Source: an uncultured Collinsella sp. (GTDB taxonomy: Bacteria; Actinomycetota; Coriobacteriia; Coriobacteriales; Coriobacteriaceae). From it: a DNA stretch of 64,000 bases. Both the position numbers and the translations under genes were made by a program. Positions within the stretch are counted from its first letter, which is position 1. Every line of letters begins with the position of its first letter. Of the stretch, positions 19,419 to 27,635 are shown piece after piece. The DNA lies in contig CAUEPS010000006.1 in the NCBI GenBank assembly GCA_959019775.1, positions 18,389-82,388 on the forward strand, read 5' to 3'. Below the pieces are notes generated by a model. It searched no databases. It had not been told where the DNA came from and saw only the letters and a list, made by a program, of their open reading frames with translations.

Positions 19419-20174
19419 ATGGCAGACGCTAACAACACCGAGTACGCCATCGAGGTCGACGACGTCACGATGGTCTTCAACATGGCCAGCGAGCAGCTCA
19501 ACTCCCTCAAGGAGTACTTCATCAAGCTCGTGCGCCATGAGTTGTTCTTCAAGGAGTTCCATGCTCTGGAGCACGTGAGCTTTAAGGTTAAAAAGGGCGA
19601 GGTCATCGGCCTGGTGGGAACCAACGGTTCCGGTAAGTCCACCATGCTCAAGATCATCGCCGGCGTGCTCGAGCCCACGAAGGGCACCGTGACGGTTCGT
19701 GGCAACATCGCGCCCCTCATCGAGCTGGGCGCTGGTTTCGACCTCGAGCTCACCGCGCGTGAGAACATTTTCCTCAACGGTGCGCTTTTGGGTTACTCCA
19801 AGCAGTTCATGAATGAGCACCTGGACGAGATCGTGGACTTCGCCGAGCTGCGCGACTTCCTCGACATGCCCATGAAGAATTACTCATCCGGTATGGTCGC
19901 GCGCATCGCGTTCGCCATCGCCACCGTGGTGGAGCCCGACATCCTCATCGTCGATGAGACGCTCTCTGTGGGCGACGTGTTTTTCCAGCAGAAGTGCGAG
20001 CGCCGCATCCAGAGCTTCATAGATTCCGGCAACGTGACCGTGCTGTTCGTGAGCCATTCCATCGAGCAGGTGGAGCGCATCTGCACCTCCGCGGTGTGGA
20101 TCGAGAAGGGTCACGAGCGCATGATCGGCCCGGTGGACGAGGTCTGCGCGGCTTACAAGGCGCAGTTCGACTAA
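19419..20174 (+). CDS. wzt: Polysaccharide ABC exporter ATPase (Wzt/TagH type)
   Basis: A 251-residue ABC ATPase with all motifs: Walker A GTNGSGKST, a degenerate but family-typical signature NYSSGM, Walker B ILIVDETL, and the switch histidine in VSHS. It has no C-terminal carbohydrate-binding domain, so export should be coupled to synthesis without recognition of a terminal cap. It pairs with the permease just upstream and overlaps no other gene; the next GT begins one base after its stop. A second, broken copy lies at 24810-25402 and is informative about deletion there. Confidence 0.95.
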   Translation: MADANNTEYAIEVDDVTMVFNMASEQLNSLKEYFIKLVRHELFFKEFHALEHVSFKVKKGEVIGLVGTNGSGKSTMLKIIAGVLEPTKGTVTVRGNIAPLIELGAGFDLELTARENIFLNGALLGYSKQFMNEHLDEIVDFAELRDFLDMPMKNYSSGMVARIAFAIATVVEPDILIVDETLSVGDVFFQQKCERRIQSFIDSGNVTVLFVSHSIEQVERICTSAVWIEKGHERMIGPVDEVCAAYKAQFD

Positions 20175-20175
20175 C

Positions 20176-21285
20176 ATGTCCGACGCGTGCGACGAGGCGG
20201 CCGCGAGTGAGCGCCGCCCCTTCTTTTCCATCATCATGCCCTGCTATGGCGTGGCGGCCTATCTGCCCGATGCCGTAGCGTGTGTCCATGCCCAAACGTG
20301 TGCGGACTGGGAGCTCATCTGCGTTGACGACGCCTCTCCCGATAACGTCGCGGAGCTCGTCGAGCATGCCGCTGCCGAGGATCCGCGCATTCGCCTTGTG
20401 CGCCACGAGGAGAACCAAGGCCTGTCCGGCGCGCGCAATACCGGCATCGCGGCGGCGCGCGGCTCTTACGTCTGGATGCCCGACCCGGATGATGCGTACG
20501 CTCCCGACCTACTCGAGCGCTGTGCCGAGAAGATCTATTTCCAGGCCGATGCGGGGGTCAGGACCGACGTCGTGGTGTTCGGGCTTACCGAGGAACTCTT
20601 CGATGCGGACGGTTCCGTATGCGGTGCGCACGACATCGTGCCGGCGCTCGACGGGGCTTTTTCGGGCTCCGATGCGCACGCGCAGGTTCTCGACCTCGAG
20701 GACCGTACGCTTCTGGGCTATGCGTGGAACAAGGTCTACCGTGCGGAGGTGCTGGACGGTATCGCGTTCGAGACCGTCCCCCTCATCGAGGACGTCGTCT
20801 TCAACGTTGCGGTCTTTAATCGCGTTGAGAACCTCGTGCTCGTGGCGCGTCCTTTGTACCGCTACGAGAAGCGCGTGGCCGCCAACCTGACGGCCAAATT
20901 CGTGCCCGAGTACTACGAGGTGCATCGCCGTCGCATCGACGATGTGTACCGCCAGCAGGTGTCGTGGGGCCTCGATTCCGCCGATGTCCGCTCCCGCCTC
21001 GGGGCTCGTTATGCGCGCTACATCTTGTCCGCGCTCGAGCGCAACTGCGATGCGCGCGCGGGGCTGAACCATGCGGACCGCGTGGCCTTCTGCCGCAGCG
21101 TCATGGACGACGGACTCTTCCGCGTGCTCGTCCTGGATGCGCGCCCACAGGGCAGGGGAGCCCGCGTGTGCGTGGGCCTTCTCAAGACGCGCAGCGCCCT
21201 GGTGTGGTGCGCCGTCGGTCGCATCATCCACCTCGTGAGGTCGCGCGCCGGCCTCGCGTACCGTAAAGCCACGTTTTCCCGTTAG
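20176..21285 (+). CDS. Family 2 glycosyltransferase
   Basis: A 369-residue GT2: FFSIIMPCYGVAAYLPDAV, CVDDASPDN, and the metal-site segment MPDPDDAYAPD near residues 100-110. The remainder includes LLGYAWNKVYR and a polybasic C-terminus, typical of capsule GT2s. ATG 20176 follows the wzt stop by a single base, so translation is coupled to the exporter, and the sugar it adds probably belongs to the exported polymer. Acceptor and donor are unknown. Confidence 0.9.
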   Translation: MSDACDEAAASERRPFFSIIMPCYGVAAYLPDAVACVHAQTCADWELICVDDASPDNVAELVEHAAAEDPRIRLVRHEENQGLSGARNTGIAAARGSYVWMPDPDDAYAPDLLERCAEKIYFQADAGVRTDVVVFGLTEELFDADGSVCGAHDIVPALDGAFSGSDAHAQVLDLEDRTLLGYAWNKVYRAEVLDGIAFETVPLIEDVVFNVAVFNRVENLVLVARPLYRYEKRVAANLTAKFVPEYYEVHRRRIDDVYRQQVSWGLDSADVRSRLGARYARYILSALERNCDARAGLNHADRVAFCRSVMDDGLFRVLVLDARPQGRGARVCVGLLKTRSALVWCAVGRIIHLVRSRAGLAYRKATFSR

Positions 21286-21293
21286 GAGCTCCC

Positions 21294-22352
21294 GTGCCCA
21301 AGAACGCGTTCGACACATCTGCACCACAGCTCACCGTCGCTGTTCCCGCGTACAACGTCGAGTCCTACCTCGCGCGCGGCCTCGAGTCCTACCTCGACCC
21401 GCGCTTCGTGGGCAATCTCGAGGTTATCGTTGTGGACGATGGCTCCACCGACGGCACCCGCGCGCTCGCGGAGGACTTCGCGGCTCGCAGCAACGGCGTG
21501 ATCCGCGTTATCTCCAAGGAGAACGGCGGGCACGGTTCGGCCGTGAACGCCGGCATCGAGCACGCGCGCGGCCGTTACTTCCGTGTGATCGACGGCGACG
21601 ACTGGGTGAACGCCGACGGCATGGCCGAGCTGCTCGATCGCCTGGCCGACCTCGACTGCGATCTTGTGGTGGATAAGAAGCGCGAGGTCGATATGACCAC
21701 AGGCGAGGAGCGTGCATTCCCGCTGGCGAAGGGTGTCGTTCCCGGCCGCGTGCTCGATTTCTCGACCGTACTCACCAACGGCGACACCGTCTTCCAGATC
21801 ATGATCCATACGCTCACCGCGCGCACGGACTACCTGCGCGGTATCGGTATCAAGCTGCTCGAGCACACGTTCTACGAGGACTACGAGTACGTCGTCAAGG
21901 CGAGCGTGCCGGCCTCGACCATCTGCTATCTGGATGTCGAGGTGTACCAGTACCTCGTGGGCAACGCCAACCAGTCCGTGAACCACGACAACTACGTGCG
22001 TCGCTGGGACGACCATTCCCGCGTGGTGACCGAGCTTTTGGCCTATCTCGAGCGTTGCGAGCACGATGAGGTCCGCGCGGCCACCGGTGAGAAGCTCTCG
22101 AACGAAGCCGTCTACTACGTCCGTGAGAAAGTCCATCTCATCGTGGACACGCACTATAACATCGCGCTTCTGTTCGACGAGGACCGCAGCCGCGGCCGTG
22201 CGCGCGCAAAGGAGTTCCGTCGCGAGCTTCGCCGCGCCGACATCGACCAGTGGACGCGCGGAGAGCAACGCTACCGAATGGCCATGCTGCTTAACCGCCT
22301 GAGCCTCTCGTATAATTCCATCAAGCGCCTGGTTGCCAGGCGCCGTCACTAG
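21294..22352 (+). CDS. Family 2 glycosyltransferase
   Basis: A 352-residue GT2 with TVAVPAYNVESYLARGL, VVDDGSTDGT and the metal site DGDDWVNADG. GTG 21294 follows TTAGGAGCTCCC, giving a good ribosome site and 8 nt of spacing from the previous stop. The C-terminal end (about 300-352) is strongly basic and amphipathic, consistent with peripheral membrane binding. It is the second of three GT genes following wzt in one transcription unit. Confidence 0.9.
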   Translation: MPKNAFDTSAPQLTVAVPAYNVESYLARGLESYLDPRFVGNLEVIVVDDGSTDGTRALAEDFAARSNGVIRVISKENGGHGSAVNAGIEHARGRYFRVIDGDDWVNADGMAELLDRLADLDCDLVVDKKREVDMTTGEERAFPLAKGVVPGRVLDFSTVLTNGDTVFQIMIHTLTARTDYLRGIGIKLLEHTFYEDYEYVVKASVPASTICYLDVEVYQYLVGNANQSVNHDNYVRRWDDHSRVVTELLAYLERCEHDEVRAATGEKLSNEAVYYVREKVHLIVDTHYNIALLFDEDRSRGRARAKEFRRELRRADIDQWTRGEQRYRMAMLLNRLSLSYNSIKRLVARRRH

Positions 22353-22373
22353 CAAGCCAACAGGGGATACTCC

Positions 22374-23609
22374 ATGAGTCGCAAACCGCGCATCGCCATA
22401 TTCAGCGCCGACGCCAAGCTTGGCCACGAGGTCAAGGGCGCTACGCGCTACACGTTTCTCGCGAGCCTGCTCGTGGAGCGTGGTTTCGACGTTGATTTCA
22501 TCACGAGCGGTTTCCAGCACTGGGAGAAGCGCCAACGCGATTTGGATTCGTTCGATGCGAGCGCGCATCCGTTCAACGTCAAGTTCATTTCCGAGCCGAG
22601 CTACCCGGCCAACATGTGCCCGCAGCGCATCTGGGCGCATCATGTGATGGCCAAGCGCGTGAGCACGTATTTCGACGCCAACCACGACTACGACCTCATC
22701 TACTGCCAGATTCCTCCCAACGATGTGACGCTTGCCGCGGGACGGGCGGCCAAGCGCTATGGTATCCCCTTCGTGGTGGACGTGAACGACCTGTGGCCCG
22801 AGGCCTTCCGCATCGCGCTCGATGTGCCCGTTGTGTCGGACCTGCTGTTCGCACCGTTTGAACGCCAGGCGCGCCGTGCCTACGCGTTGGCAGACGCCGT
22901 GGTGGGAACCTCCGACGAGTACGCGGCGCGACCCTTCCGCGATCGCGCGGAGGACATTCCCAAGCTCGTGGTGTACGTGGGCAACGATCTCGAGGAGTTC
23001 GACGCCGGAGCTGCGGAAAATGCCGCTTCGGTGGTGAAGCCCGCCGGTGAGGTCTGGGTTTCCTATGCCGGCAACATCTCGGCGCTCTACGACCTGGAAA
23101 CGCTCGTCGAGGCGGTGGCCATCGCCGCCAAGGCTCATCCCGAGCTCAAGCTCAAGATCTTGGGCGATGGACCGGAGCGTGGATCCGTCGAGGCCGCCGT
23201 CATGCGCACCGGCGCTCCCGCCGAGCTTCTGGGTTATATGCCGTACCGCACCATGGCCGCCTGGCTCAAGGCGTCCGACATGGTGGTGAACTCGCTGGTG
23301 GCCAACGCGCCGCAGAGCGTGCCCACCAAGATTGGCGACTACCTTGCCTCGGGCCGTCCCATGGTCAACACGTCCATGAACGCGGAGTTCCGCGAGAAGG
23401 TGGAGCGTGAAGGTTTTGGCGTGAACGTGGTTCCCGGCGATGCCGAGGGACTCGCGAAGGTGATCTGCGAGCTGGTGGAGGACGAAGCGGGGCGTGCGCG
23501 CATGGGTCATGTGGCGCGCGAGCTCGCCGTGGCCCAGTTCGACCGTCCGCATTCCTACGAGGCGACCGTCGACCTTATTCGGAGTTTGATTGCCGAGCGC
23601 TCGAAGTAA
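22374..23609 (+). CDS. Family 4 glycosyltransferase
   Basis: A 411-residue GT-B enzyme. The N-terminal acceptor lobe contains GHEVKGATRYTFLASLL and PFVVDVNDLWPEAF. The C-terminal donor lobe has VSYAGNISALYDLETLVEAV, LKILGDGPERG, and the segment VPTKIGDYLASGRPMVN where GT4s usually keep the sugar-nucleotide glutamate or its equivalent. ATG 22374 has CAGGGG upstream. It ends the wzm-wzt-GT-GT-GT unit and converges with the GT at 24687. No terminator hairpin is evident in the 115-nt convergent gap. Confidence 0.9.
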   Translation: MSRKPRIAIFSADAKLGHEVKGATRYTFLASLLVERGFDVDFITSGFQHWEKRQRDLDSFDASAHPFNVKFISEPSYPANMCPQRIWAHHVMAKRVSTYFDANHDYDLIYCQIPPNDVTLAAGRAAKRYGIPFVVDVNDLWPEAFRIALDVPVVSDLLFAPFERQARRAYALADAVVGTSDEYAARPFRDRAEDIPKLVVYVGNDLEEFDAGAAENAASVVKPAGEVWVSYAGNISALYDLETLVEAVAIAAKAHPELKLKILGDGPERGSVEAAVMRTGAPAELLGYMPYRTMAAWLKASDMVVNSLVANAPQSVPTKIGDYLASGRPMVNTSMNAEFREKVEREGFGVNVVPGDAEGLAKVICELVEDEAGRARMGHVARELAVAQFDRPHSYEATVDLIRSLIAERSK

Positions 23610-23724
23610 ACCGCACACGTCTGCTCGTGCGCGAGGCGGAGTGCATGCTGGAGGCCGGCAAATAGGCCTACTTCTTTGCCAAAGTTGCGTGAGAAGGAGT
23701 GCCAACGCACGGCGTAGGGGCGGT

Positions 23725-24687
23725 TTACCTCGCGTTCGTGTTGTCGTTGCGATAGTCACCGAAGGTGTATTTGTTATACACGTTGACTTCCCACTGCTTT
23801 TTTTCGACCTTTGCCACGGAGTCGAGGATAAAACCAGTCGCGAGACTTAAGCCACACAGGAACATAAACGATGCGGCGAGCAGGGCGGTTGGGAAACGCG
23901 GAACAAGACCGGTCTGGAAATACTCGACAATGATGGGAATGCCCAGGGCAAAACCGATTATTGCAAACAGGAGCGCAACGAGGCTGAAAAATTTGAGCGG
24001 GCGGTAGTCCTTGAACAGCGTGCCGATCATGGCGACAACTTTGATGCCGTCGCTGACGGTGTTGAGTTTGGACTCGGAACCCTCGGGGCGGTCACGGTAC
24101 TCAATAGGCACATCTTTGATGCGCCAGCGGTGGTCGACGGCATGGATGGAGAGCTCGGTTTCAATCTGAAAGCCCTCGGAAAGCACGGGGAACGTTTTGA
24201 CAAAGGGGCGGCTCATGGCGCGATAGCCCGTCATGACGTCATCGAAGCTGTATCCGTAAATCCATTTGATCATGGCACGAACCAGATTGTTGCCAAAGCC
24301 GTGGAAGGCGCGCTTGTTTTCCTCGGCGTAGGTGCCGTTGGACAGGCGATCGCCGACGGTCATATCGGCTGTACCATTAAGAATGGGCTCGCAGAGGGCT
24401 TTTGCCGCTTCGGCGGGGTAGGTGTCGTCGCCGTCGACCATGAGGTAGCAATCGGCGTCGATATCGCGGAACATCTGACGGCAGACATTGCCCTTTCCCT
24501 GCCGGGGCTCAAAGCGCACCGTGGCGCCGTGTTCCGTTGCGATGCGCGAGGTATCGTCTGACGAGTTGTTATCGTATACATAGACCGTCGCCTGCGGAAG
24601 CTCGCGGTGGAAGTCGTCAATGACTTTGCCGATCGTGAGGGCTTCGTTGTAGCAGGGGATAATGACGGCAATAGATTCAGAATTCAC
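23725..24687 (-). CDS. Family 2 glycosyltransferase with C-terminal membrane pair (GtrB/DPM-like)
   Basis: A 320-residue polyprenyl-phosphate glycosyltransferase type. The GT2 part has VIIPCYNEALTIGKVI, DNNSSDDT and MVDGDDTYPAE; then two membrane helices (about 230-250, FFSLVALLFAIIGFALG, and 265-290). Such enzymes make undecaprenyl-phosphate-sugar for later transfer outside the membrane. Start is GTG 24687 with AAAGGAG 7 nt upstream. It runs opposite to its neighbours on both sides. Confidence 0.9.
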   Translation of the reverse strand: MNSESIAVIIPCYNEALTIGKVIDDFHRELPQATVYVYDNNSSDDTSRIATEHGATVRFEPRQGKGNVCRQMFRDIDADCYLMVDGDDTYPAEAAKALCEPILNGTADMTVGDRLSNGTYAEENKRAFHGFGNNLVRAMIKWIYGYSFDDVMTGYRAMSRPFVKTFPVLSEGFQIETELSIHAVDHRWRIKDVPIEYRDRPEGSESKLNTVSDGIKVVAMIGTLFKDYRPLKFFSLVALLFAIIGFALGIPIIVEYFQTGLVPRFPTALLAASFMFLCGLSLATGFILDSVAKVEKKQWEVNVYNKYTFGDYRNDNTNAR

Positions 24688-24809
24688 TCAATGCTCCTTT
24701 GATATTCAATCGTAGAAAGTATAGCCGTTTGGCCCTGGCATCCTGAGATGTAGCCGTCTTCCACAAGTCCGAGCGCAAATTCATCTTCTACATCTAAAGG
24801 AATGCTGTG

Positions 24810-25402
24810 ATGACTGAATCTGTTGTTGATTACAACGAGCAGCCTCTGGCTGTCGAGGTCGACGCCACCACCATGATCTTTAACATGGCGTCTGACTCGC
24901 TGACCTGCCTCAAAGAATGTTTTATTAAGCTCGCTAAGCATGAGTTGTTCTTTGAGGAGTTTAGGGCGCTTAGGCACATCTCGTTTGATATTCATCGCGG
25001 TGAGGTCGTGGGCTTGGTCGGTACTAATGGTTCCGGCAAGTCCACGATGCTCAAGATTATCGCTGGTGCGCTCGAGCTTAGCGAGGGCAGCGTTAAGGTT
25101 CATGGCAACATTGCACCTCTGATTGAACTTGGAGCTGGCTTTGATCCCGAGCTGACGGCACGCGAGAACATTTATTTGAACGTTGCGCTAGTCGGCTATA
25201 CCAAGGAATTTATCGATGCCGACTTTGATGGTATTATCGAGTTCGTTGAGCTGCAGAACTTTGTCGACATGCCGCTCAAGAACTTCTCTTCGGGTATGGT
25301 TGCGCGCATCTGCCAGCGTGCGTTTGGATTGAGAAGGGCGACCTTCGTATGGACGGCCCGGTCGATGAGGTATGCAAGGCATACCGCGAACAGTTCAAGT
25401 AG
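24810..25402 (+). pseudogene. Broken second wzt copy (ABC ATPase, internal deletion plus frameshift)
   Basis: The first 167 codons match the intact Wzt closely: Walker A GTNGSGKST and signature NFSSGMVARI are present. Directly after that, the segment carrying Walker B and the switch histidine is missing. The 3' end then matches the intact copy in another frame (VWIEKGDLRMDGPVDEVC, ending at TAG 25400-25402). By comparison with the paralogue, the 174 nt between two GCGCATC copies are gone (in frame, via that 7-nt microhomology), and one base is missing near 25321. The read-through frame instead ends in nonsense at 25478. It cannot hydrolyse ATP. It lacks a permease partner here. Confidence 0.85.
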
Positions 25403-25455
25403 GTTATACTTATTTGCGCTTGGCGGGCTCGCGCTTGCTTGGCGTGTGGTTATTT

Positions 25456-25529
25456 GCTCCATTAGCTCAGTTGGATAGAGCAGGGGACTTCTAATCCCAA
25501 GGTCGACGGTTCGAATCCGCCATGGAGCA
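25456..25529 (+). tRNA. tRNA-Arg (anticodon UCU)
   Basis: A 74-nt cloverleaf: acceptor GCTCCAT/ATGGAGC (25456-25462, 25522-25528), D arm AGCTCAGTTGG, anticodon loop CTTCTAA with UCU, TTCGAAT T-loop, discriminator A; CCA is not encoded. One T-stem pair is A-C (GACGG against CCGCC). A terminator follows directly. Decayed genes lie on both sides, so this tRNA may have served as an integration site, although no duplicated 3' end is visible nearby. Confidence 0.93.
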
Positions 25530-25543
25530 CCTTTTGTTTAATA

Positions 25544-25568
25544 AGCTCAGCTTTTGCTGGGCTTTTTT
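25544..25568 (+). terminator. Terminator after tRNA-Arg
   Basis: Stem AGCTCAGC (25544-25551) with GCTGGGCT (25556-25563), one wobble pair, TTTT loop, followed by a T-run. It fits an intrinsic terminator 15 nt after the tRNA. Confidence 0.8.
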
Positions 25569-25757
25569 GTTCACAAATGCGAAGTTGAGCTACTCTGTTT
25601 CTGCGGGCTCCACGATTTATGAGTTATGTAGCAATTCCAGATTCTAAGACAGGGGCCGCTTGCGTTTGGCGGTTAGCCATCGACATCCTTACGCTAACGC
25701 TGACTCGAAAGGCCTTATCTCCTGCCCATTTTTCTCTGCACAATTGAAGTCTGAAGT

Positions 25758-26093
25758 GGTTGGCCATACGTTGTTGTTATGATCGATGAGATTGACCTTC
25801 ATTTGCATCCCCGCTGGCAGGCGCGGATTCTCGAGGACCTGGTTCGCATATTTCCAAACGTACAGTTTATACTTACAACGCATTCACCTGTTGTGGTGGC
25901 GTCGGTACCTCGCGGTAACATCCGCATTCTTGGAGAGGACGCTGCAACGGTGCCTGCTATGGAAACGCGTGGACGCGATGCCGGGGATATTCTCAACACC
26001 GTCCTGGGCGCATCCTCTCGACCTGAAGAGGCGGGTCGATTGTTCGATTTGTTCCAAGAGGGCCATACGCAACACCCCCGATACGACGTTTAA
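25758..26093 (+). pseudogene. Remnant of a PtuA-like AAA ATPase (C-terminal part only)
   Basis: Only the Walker-B end of an OLD/SMC-like ATPase is left: YVVVMIDEIDLHLHP (the strand begins upstream of ATG 25779, so that ATG is internal), then FILTTHSPVV with the switch histidine, and the PtuA-like tail GRDAGDILNTVLGASSRPEE. Upstream of about 25758 the homology stops abruptly at an in-frame stop, and Walker A is absent. The downstream end is also cut short and runs into the HNH remnant in another frame. ATPases of this kind are the PtuA half of Septu or the effector of retron Ec78. Non-functional as it stands. The 190 nt between the tRNA terminator and this remnant hold nothing I recognise. Confidence 0.72.
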
Positions 26094-26274
26094 TTACACA
26101 GCGTTGCGCGGAGAGAGCAAGCGAGAAGTTCTGGAGGCCTTGCTTGCGGAGCGGGGCCATCTCTGCGCTTATTGCACGTGCAGGATCGGCGTTGGTGATC
26201 GCCTGGCTACGATTGAGCATTTATTTCCGCATTTTTGTTTCGTTGGGTTAGTTTTGCCTGAATGTATCCCCTAA
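26071..26274 (+). pseudogene. Remnant of a PtuB-like HNH endonuclease (N-terminal part only)
   Basis: In the frame +1 to the ATPase remnant, the segment NTPDTTFNYTALRGESKREV, then LLAERGHLCAYCTCRI and TIEHLFP resembles the beginning of HNH nucleases of the PtuB (TIGR02646) type, with the CxxC and the EH dyad. No start codon is in place and the protein stops at 26274 soon after the EH motif, before the HNH core is complete. ATPase followed by such an HNH protein is the gene order of Septu systems, so this is the second half of the same decayed pair. Confidence 0.65.
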
Positions 26275-26279
26275 TTCGA

Positions 26280-26365
26280 TGAATTCTCTTTACATTATCG
26301 ATTGTATAGCCGGTTATAAAGCTATATATACATATATACTAATTTATAAATATATATAAGCGAAA
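26280..26365. other. Very AT-rich stretch upstream of the AAA ATPase
   Basis: Dense TATA/ATAT runs (for example ATATATACATATATAC) in an otherwise GC-rich window. It could hold the ATPase promoter, a curved-DNA or silencer-bound region, or be the edge of acquired DNA. No specific site is assigned. Confidence 0.5.
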
Positions 26366-26385
26366 TCTGCCTAAGGTTGCTGGTT

Positions 26386-27489
26386 ATGGACAAAGCCAAG
26401 TTCTACAATCCATTTCGTCCGACCGCCGGTGCGGAGCCTCCTCGAATCATCGGTCGTGATGATATCTCTCTCGAGTTCGTGGAGGGTCTCATGTCCGGCG
26501 TTGGCGCCCCCGCACGTCTTATGCGAATCACAGGCCCGCGCGGGTCGGGGAAAACGGTTCTTCTTTGCGATCTGCGCGACCGAGCGATTGAGCTGGGTTG
26601 GAAGGCCGTTGTTGTTTCGGCTGGTCTGCGTTTGTCGCACGATCTTATGGAGCAGATTCAAGACCAACTGACTTTTTCCTCCGCTTCGCTTGGCGTTAAC
26701 GTTGGTATTGCTTCTGCCAAGTTGGACATTTCTTCAAGCGAAATGAGCCTTCGGGCAAAACTAAAGCAGATTACGCAGGGCTCAAAGGGTCTGTTCATCG
26801 CTGTTGATGAAGTCCAAGATGCCCCAGTTGAGGAAATGCGTATTATTGCCTCAACAGTTCAATTACTCATTGGGGAGAAAGTCAACATCGCTCTTGCCTT
26901 TGCCGGATTGCCATCGGGCGTTATGGATCTTATTAACGGCAAGGCACTTACTTTTCTTCGTCGCGCGGTTCCTGAAGACCTTGCTCCTATCAATCAAATC
27001 GAGATTGCACTTTCTTTGAGTGATAGCTTTAACGCGACCGGTCTTTCTCTCGACGGGGATTTGCTATCAAAAGCGGCGAGAGCAACAAAAGGTTATGCGT
27101 ATTTAGTTCAACTTGTTGGGTATTCAATCTGGCAGCGCGCCAACCTTCATCGGGAAAAATCAACTCTCGTTAGTGAGCGCGATGTTGATGAAGGTATCCT
27201 GCTTGCCGAAGCTCGTTTCCACGACGTGGTCCACGAGCCTGAAATTTCGGGTCTTTCCCGTAATGAAATCAACTACCTGTATGCCATGTGCGAGGATAGT
27301 AGGCAATCCAAGACCTCGGATTTAGCCAAACGCCTTGGTAAAAAGACGAGTGAGCTGAGTTCTGTTAGGGCCAAGCTGCTTTCACGAGAAGTTATCCAGG
27401 CGCCTCAGAGGGGCTATGTTCAATTTGCTGTGCCGGATTTGGACGAGTATCTCAAAGATAATAGAGATGAGATTCTATCGAGGTATTAA
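26386..27489 (+). CDS. Orphan AAA ATPase (Orc1/Cdc6-like, STAND-like fold)
   Basis: A 367-residue ATP-binding protein: Walker A GPRGSGKT (about 48-55), Walker B FIAVDEVQD, a sensor region, and a C-terminal winged-helix region (SKTSDLAKRLGKKTSELSS). Proteins of this kind are scattered in actinobacterial genomes without fixed neighbours; some belong to toxin, defence or mobile functions, but I cannot assign a role. ATG 26386 begins MDKAKFYNPFRP; a TTG nine bases earlier is the alternative. The 110 nt upstream are extremely AT-rich (26280-26365), unlike anything else here, and may hold its promoter. It stands between the Septu remnant and the Pel-type operon. Confidence 0.8.
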   Translation: MDKAKFYNPFRPTAGAEPPRIIGRDDISLEFVEGLMSGVGAPARLMRITGPRGSGKTVLLCDLRDRAIELGWKAVVVSAGLRLSHDLMEQIQDQLTFSSASLGVNVGIASAKLDISSSEMSLRAKLKQITQGSKGLFIAVDEVQDAPVEEMRIIASTVQLLIGEKVNIALAFAGLPSGVMDLINGKALTFLRRAVPEDLAPINQIEIALSLSDSFNATGLSLDGDLLSKAARATKGYAYLVQLVGYSIWQRANLHREKSTLVSERDVDEGILLAEARFHDVVHEPEISGLSRNEINYLYAMCEDSRQSKTSDLAKRLGKKTSELSSVRAKLLSREVIQAPQRGYVQFAVPDLDEYLKDNRDEILSRY

Positions 27490-27635
27490 AGCTCCTGATA
27501 AATTCTCGAGATTCACCCCCTCATCCTCTAAAAAAGTCCTTAAGACAGCCTTAATGGCGCCTCGGCCTGCGTTGACAGCGTACAATACGCATGTTTGACT
27601 ATGGAAAAAGTGGAATTTAAGGGAAGGGACGCGTC

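Noticed and set aside
23610..23724. Terminator in the convergent gap between two GT genes
   Set aside because: Only short imperfect repeats and no T-run; nothing definite.
21282..23759. Long minus-strand frame across three glycosyltransferase genes
   Set aside because: Shadow of GC-rich plus-strand genes, whose GT motifs and ribosome sites are clear.
25530..26400. Duplicate of the tRNA-Arg 3' end marking an attachment site
   Set aside because: No copy of the T-arm/acceptor sequence was found downstream, and no integrase is present.
27490..27635. c-di-GMP riboswitch upstream of pelD
   Set aside because: The gap has no GEMM-like core. A TTGACA lies at about 27572 but no matching -10 at proper distance, so no promoter is called either.
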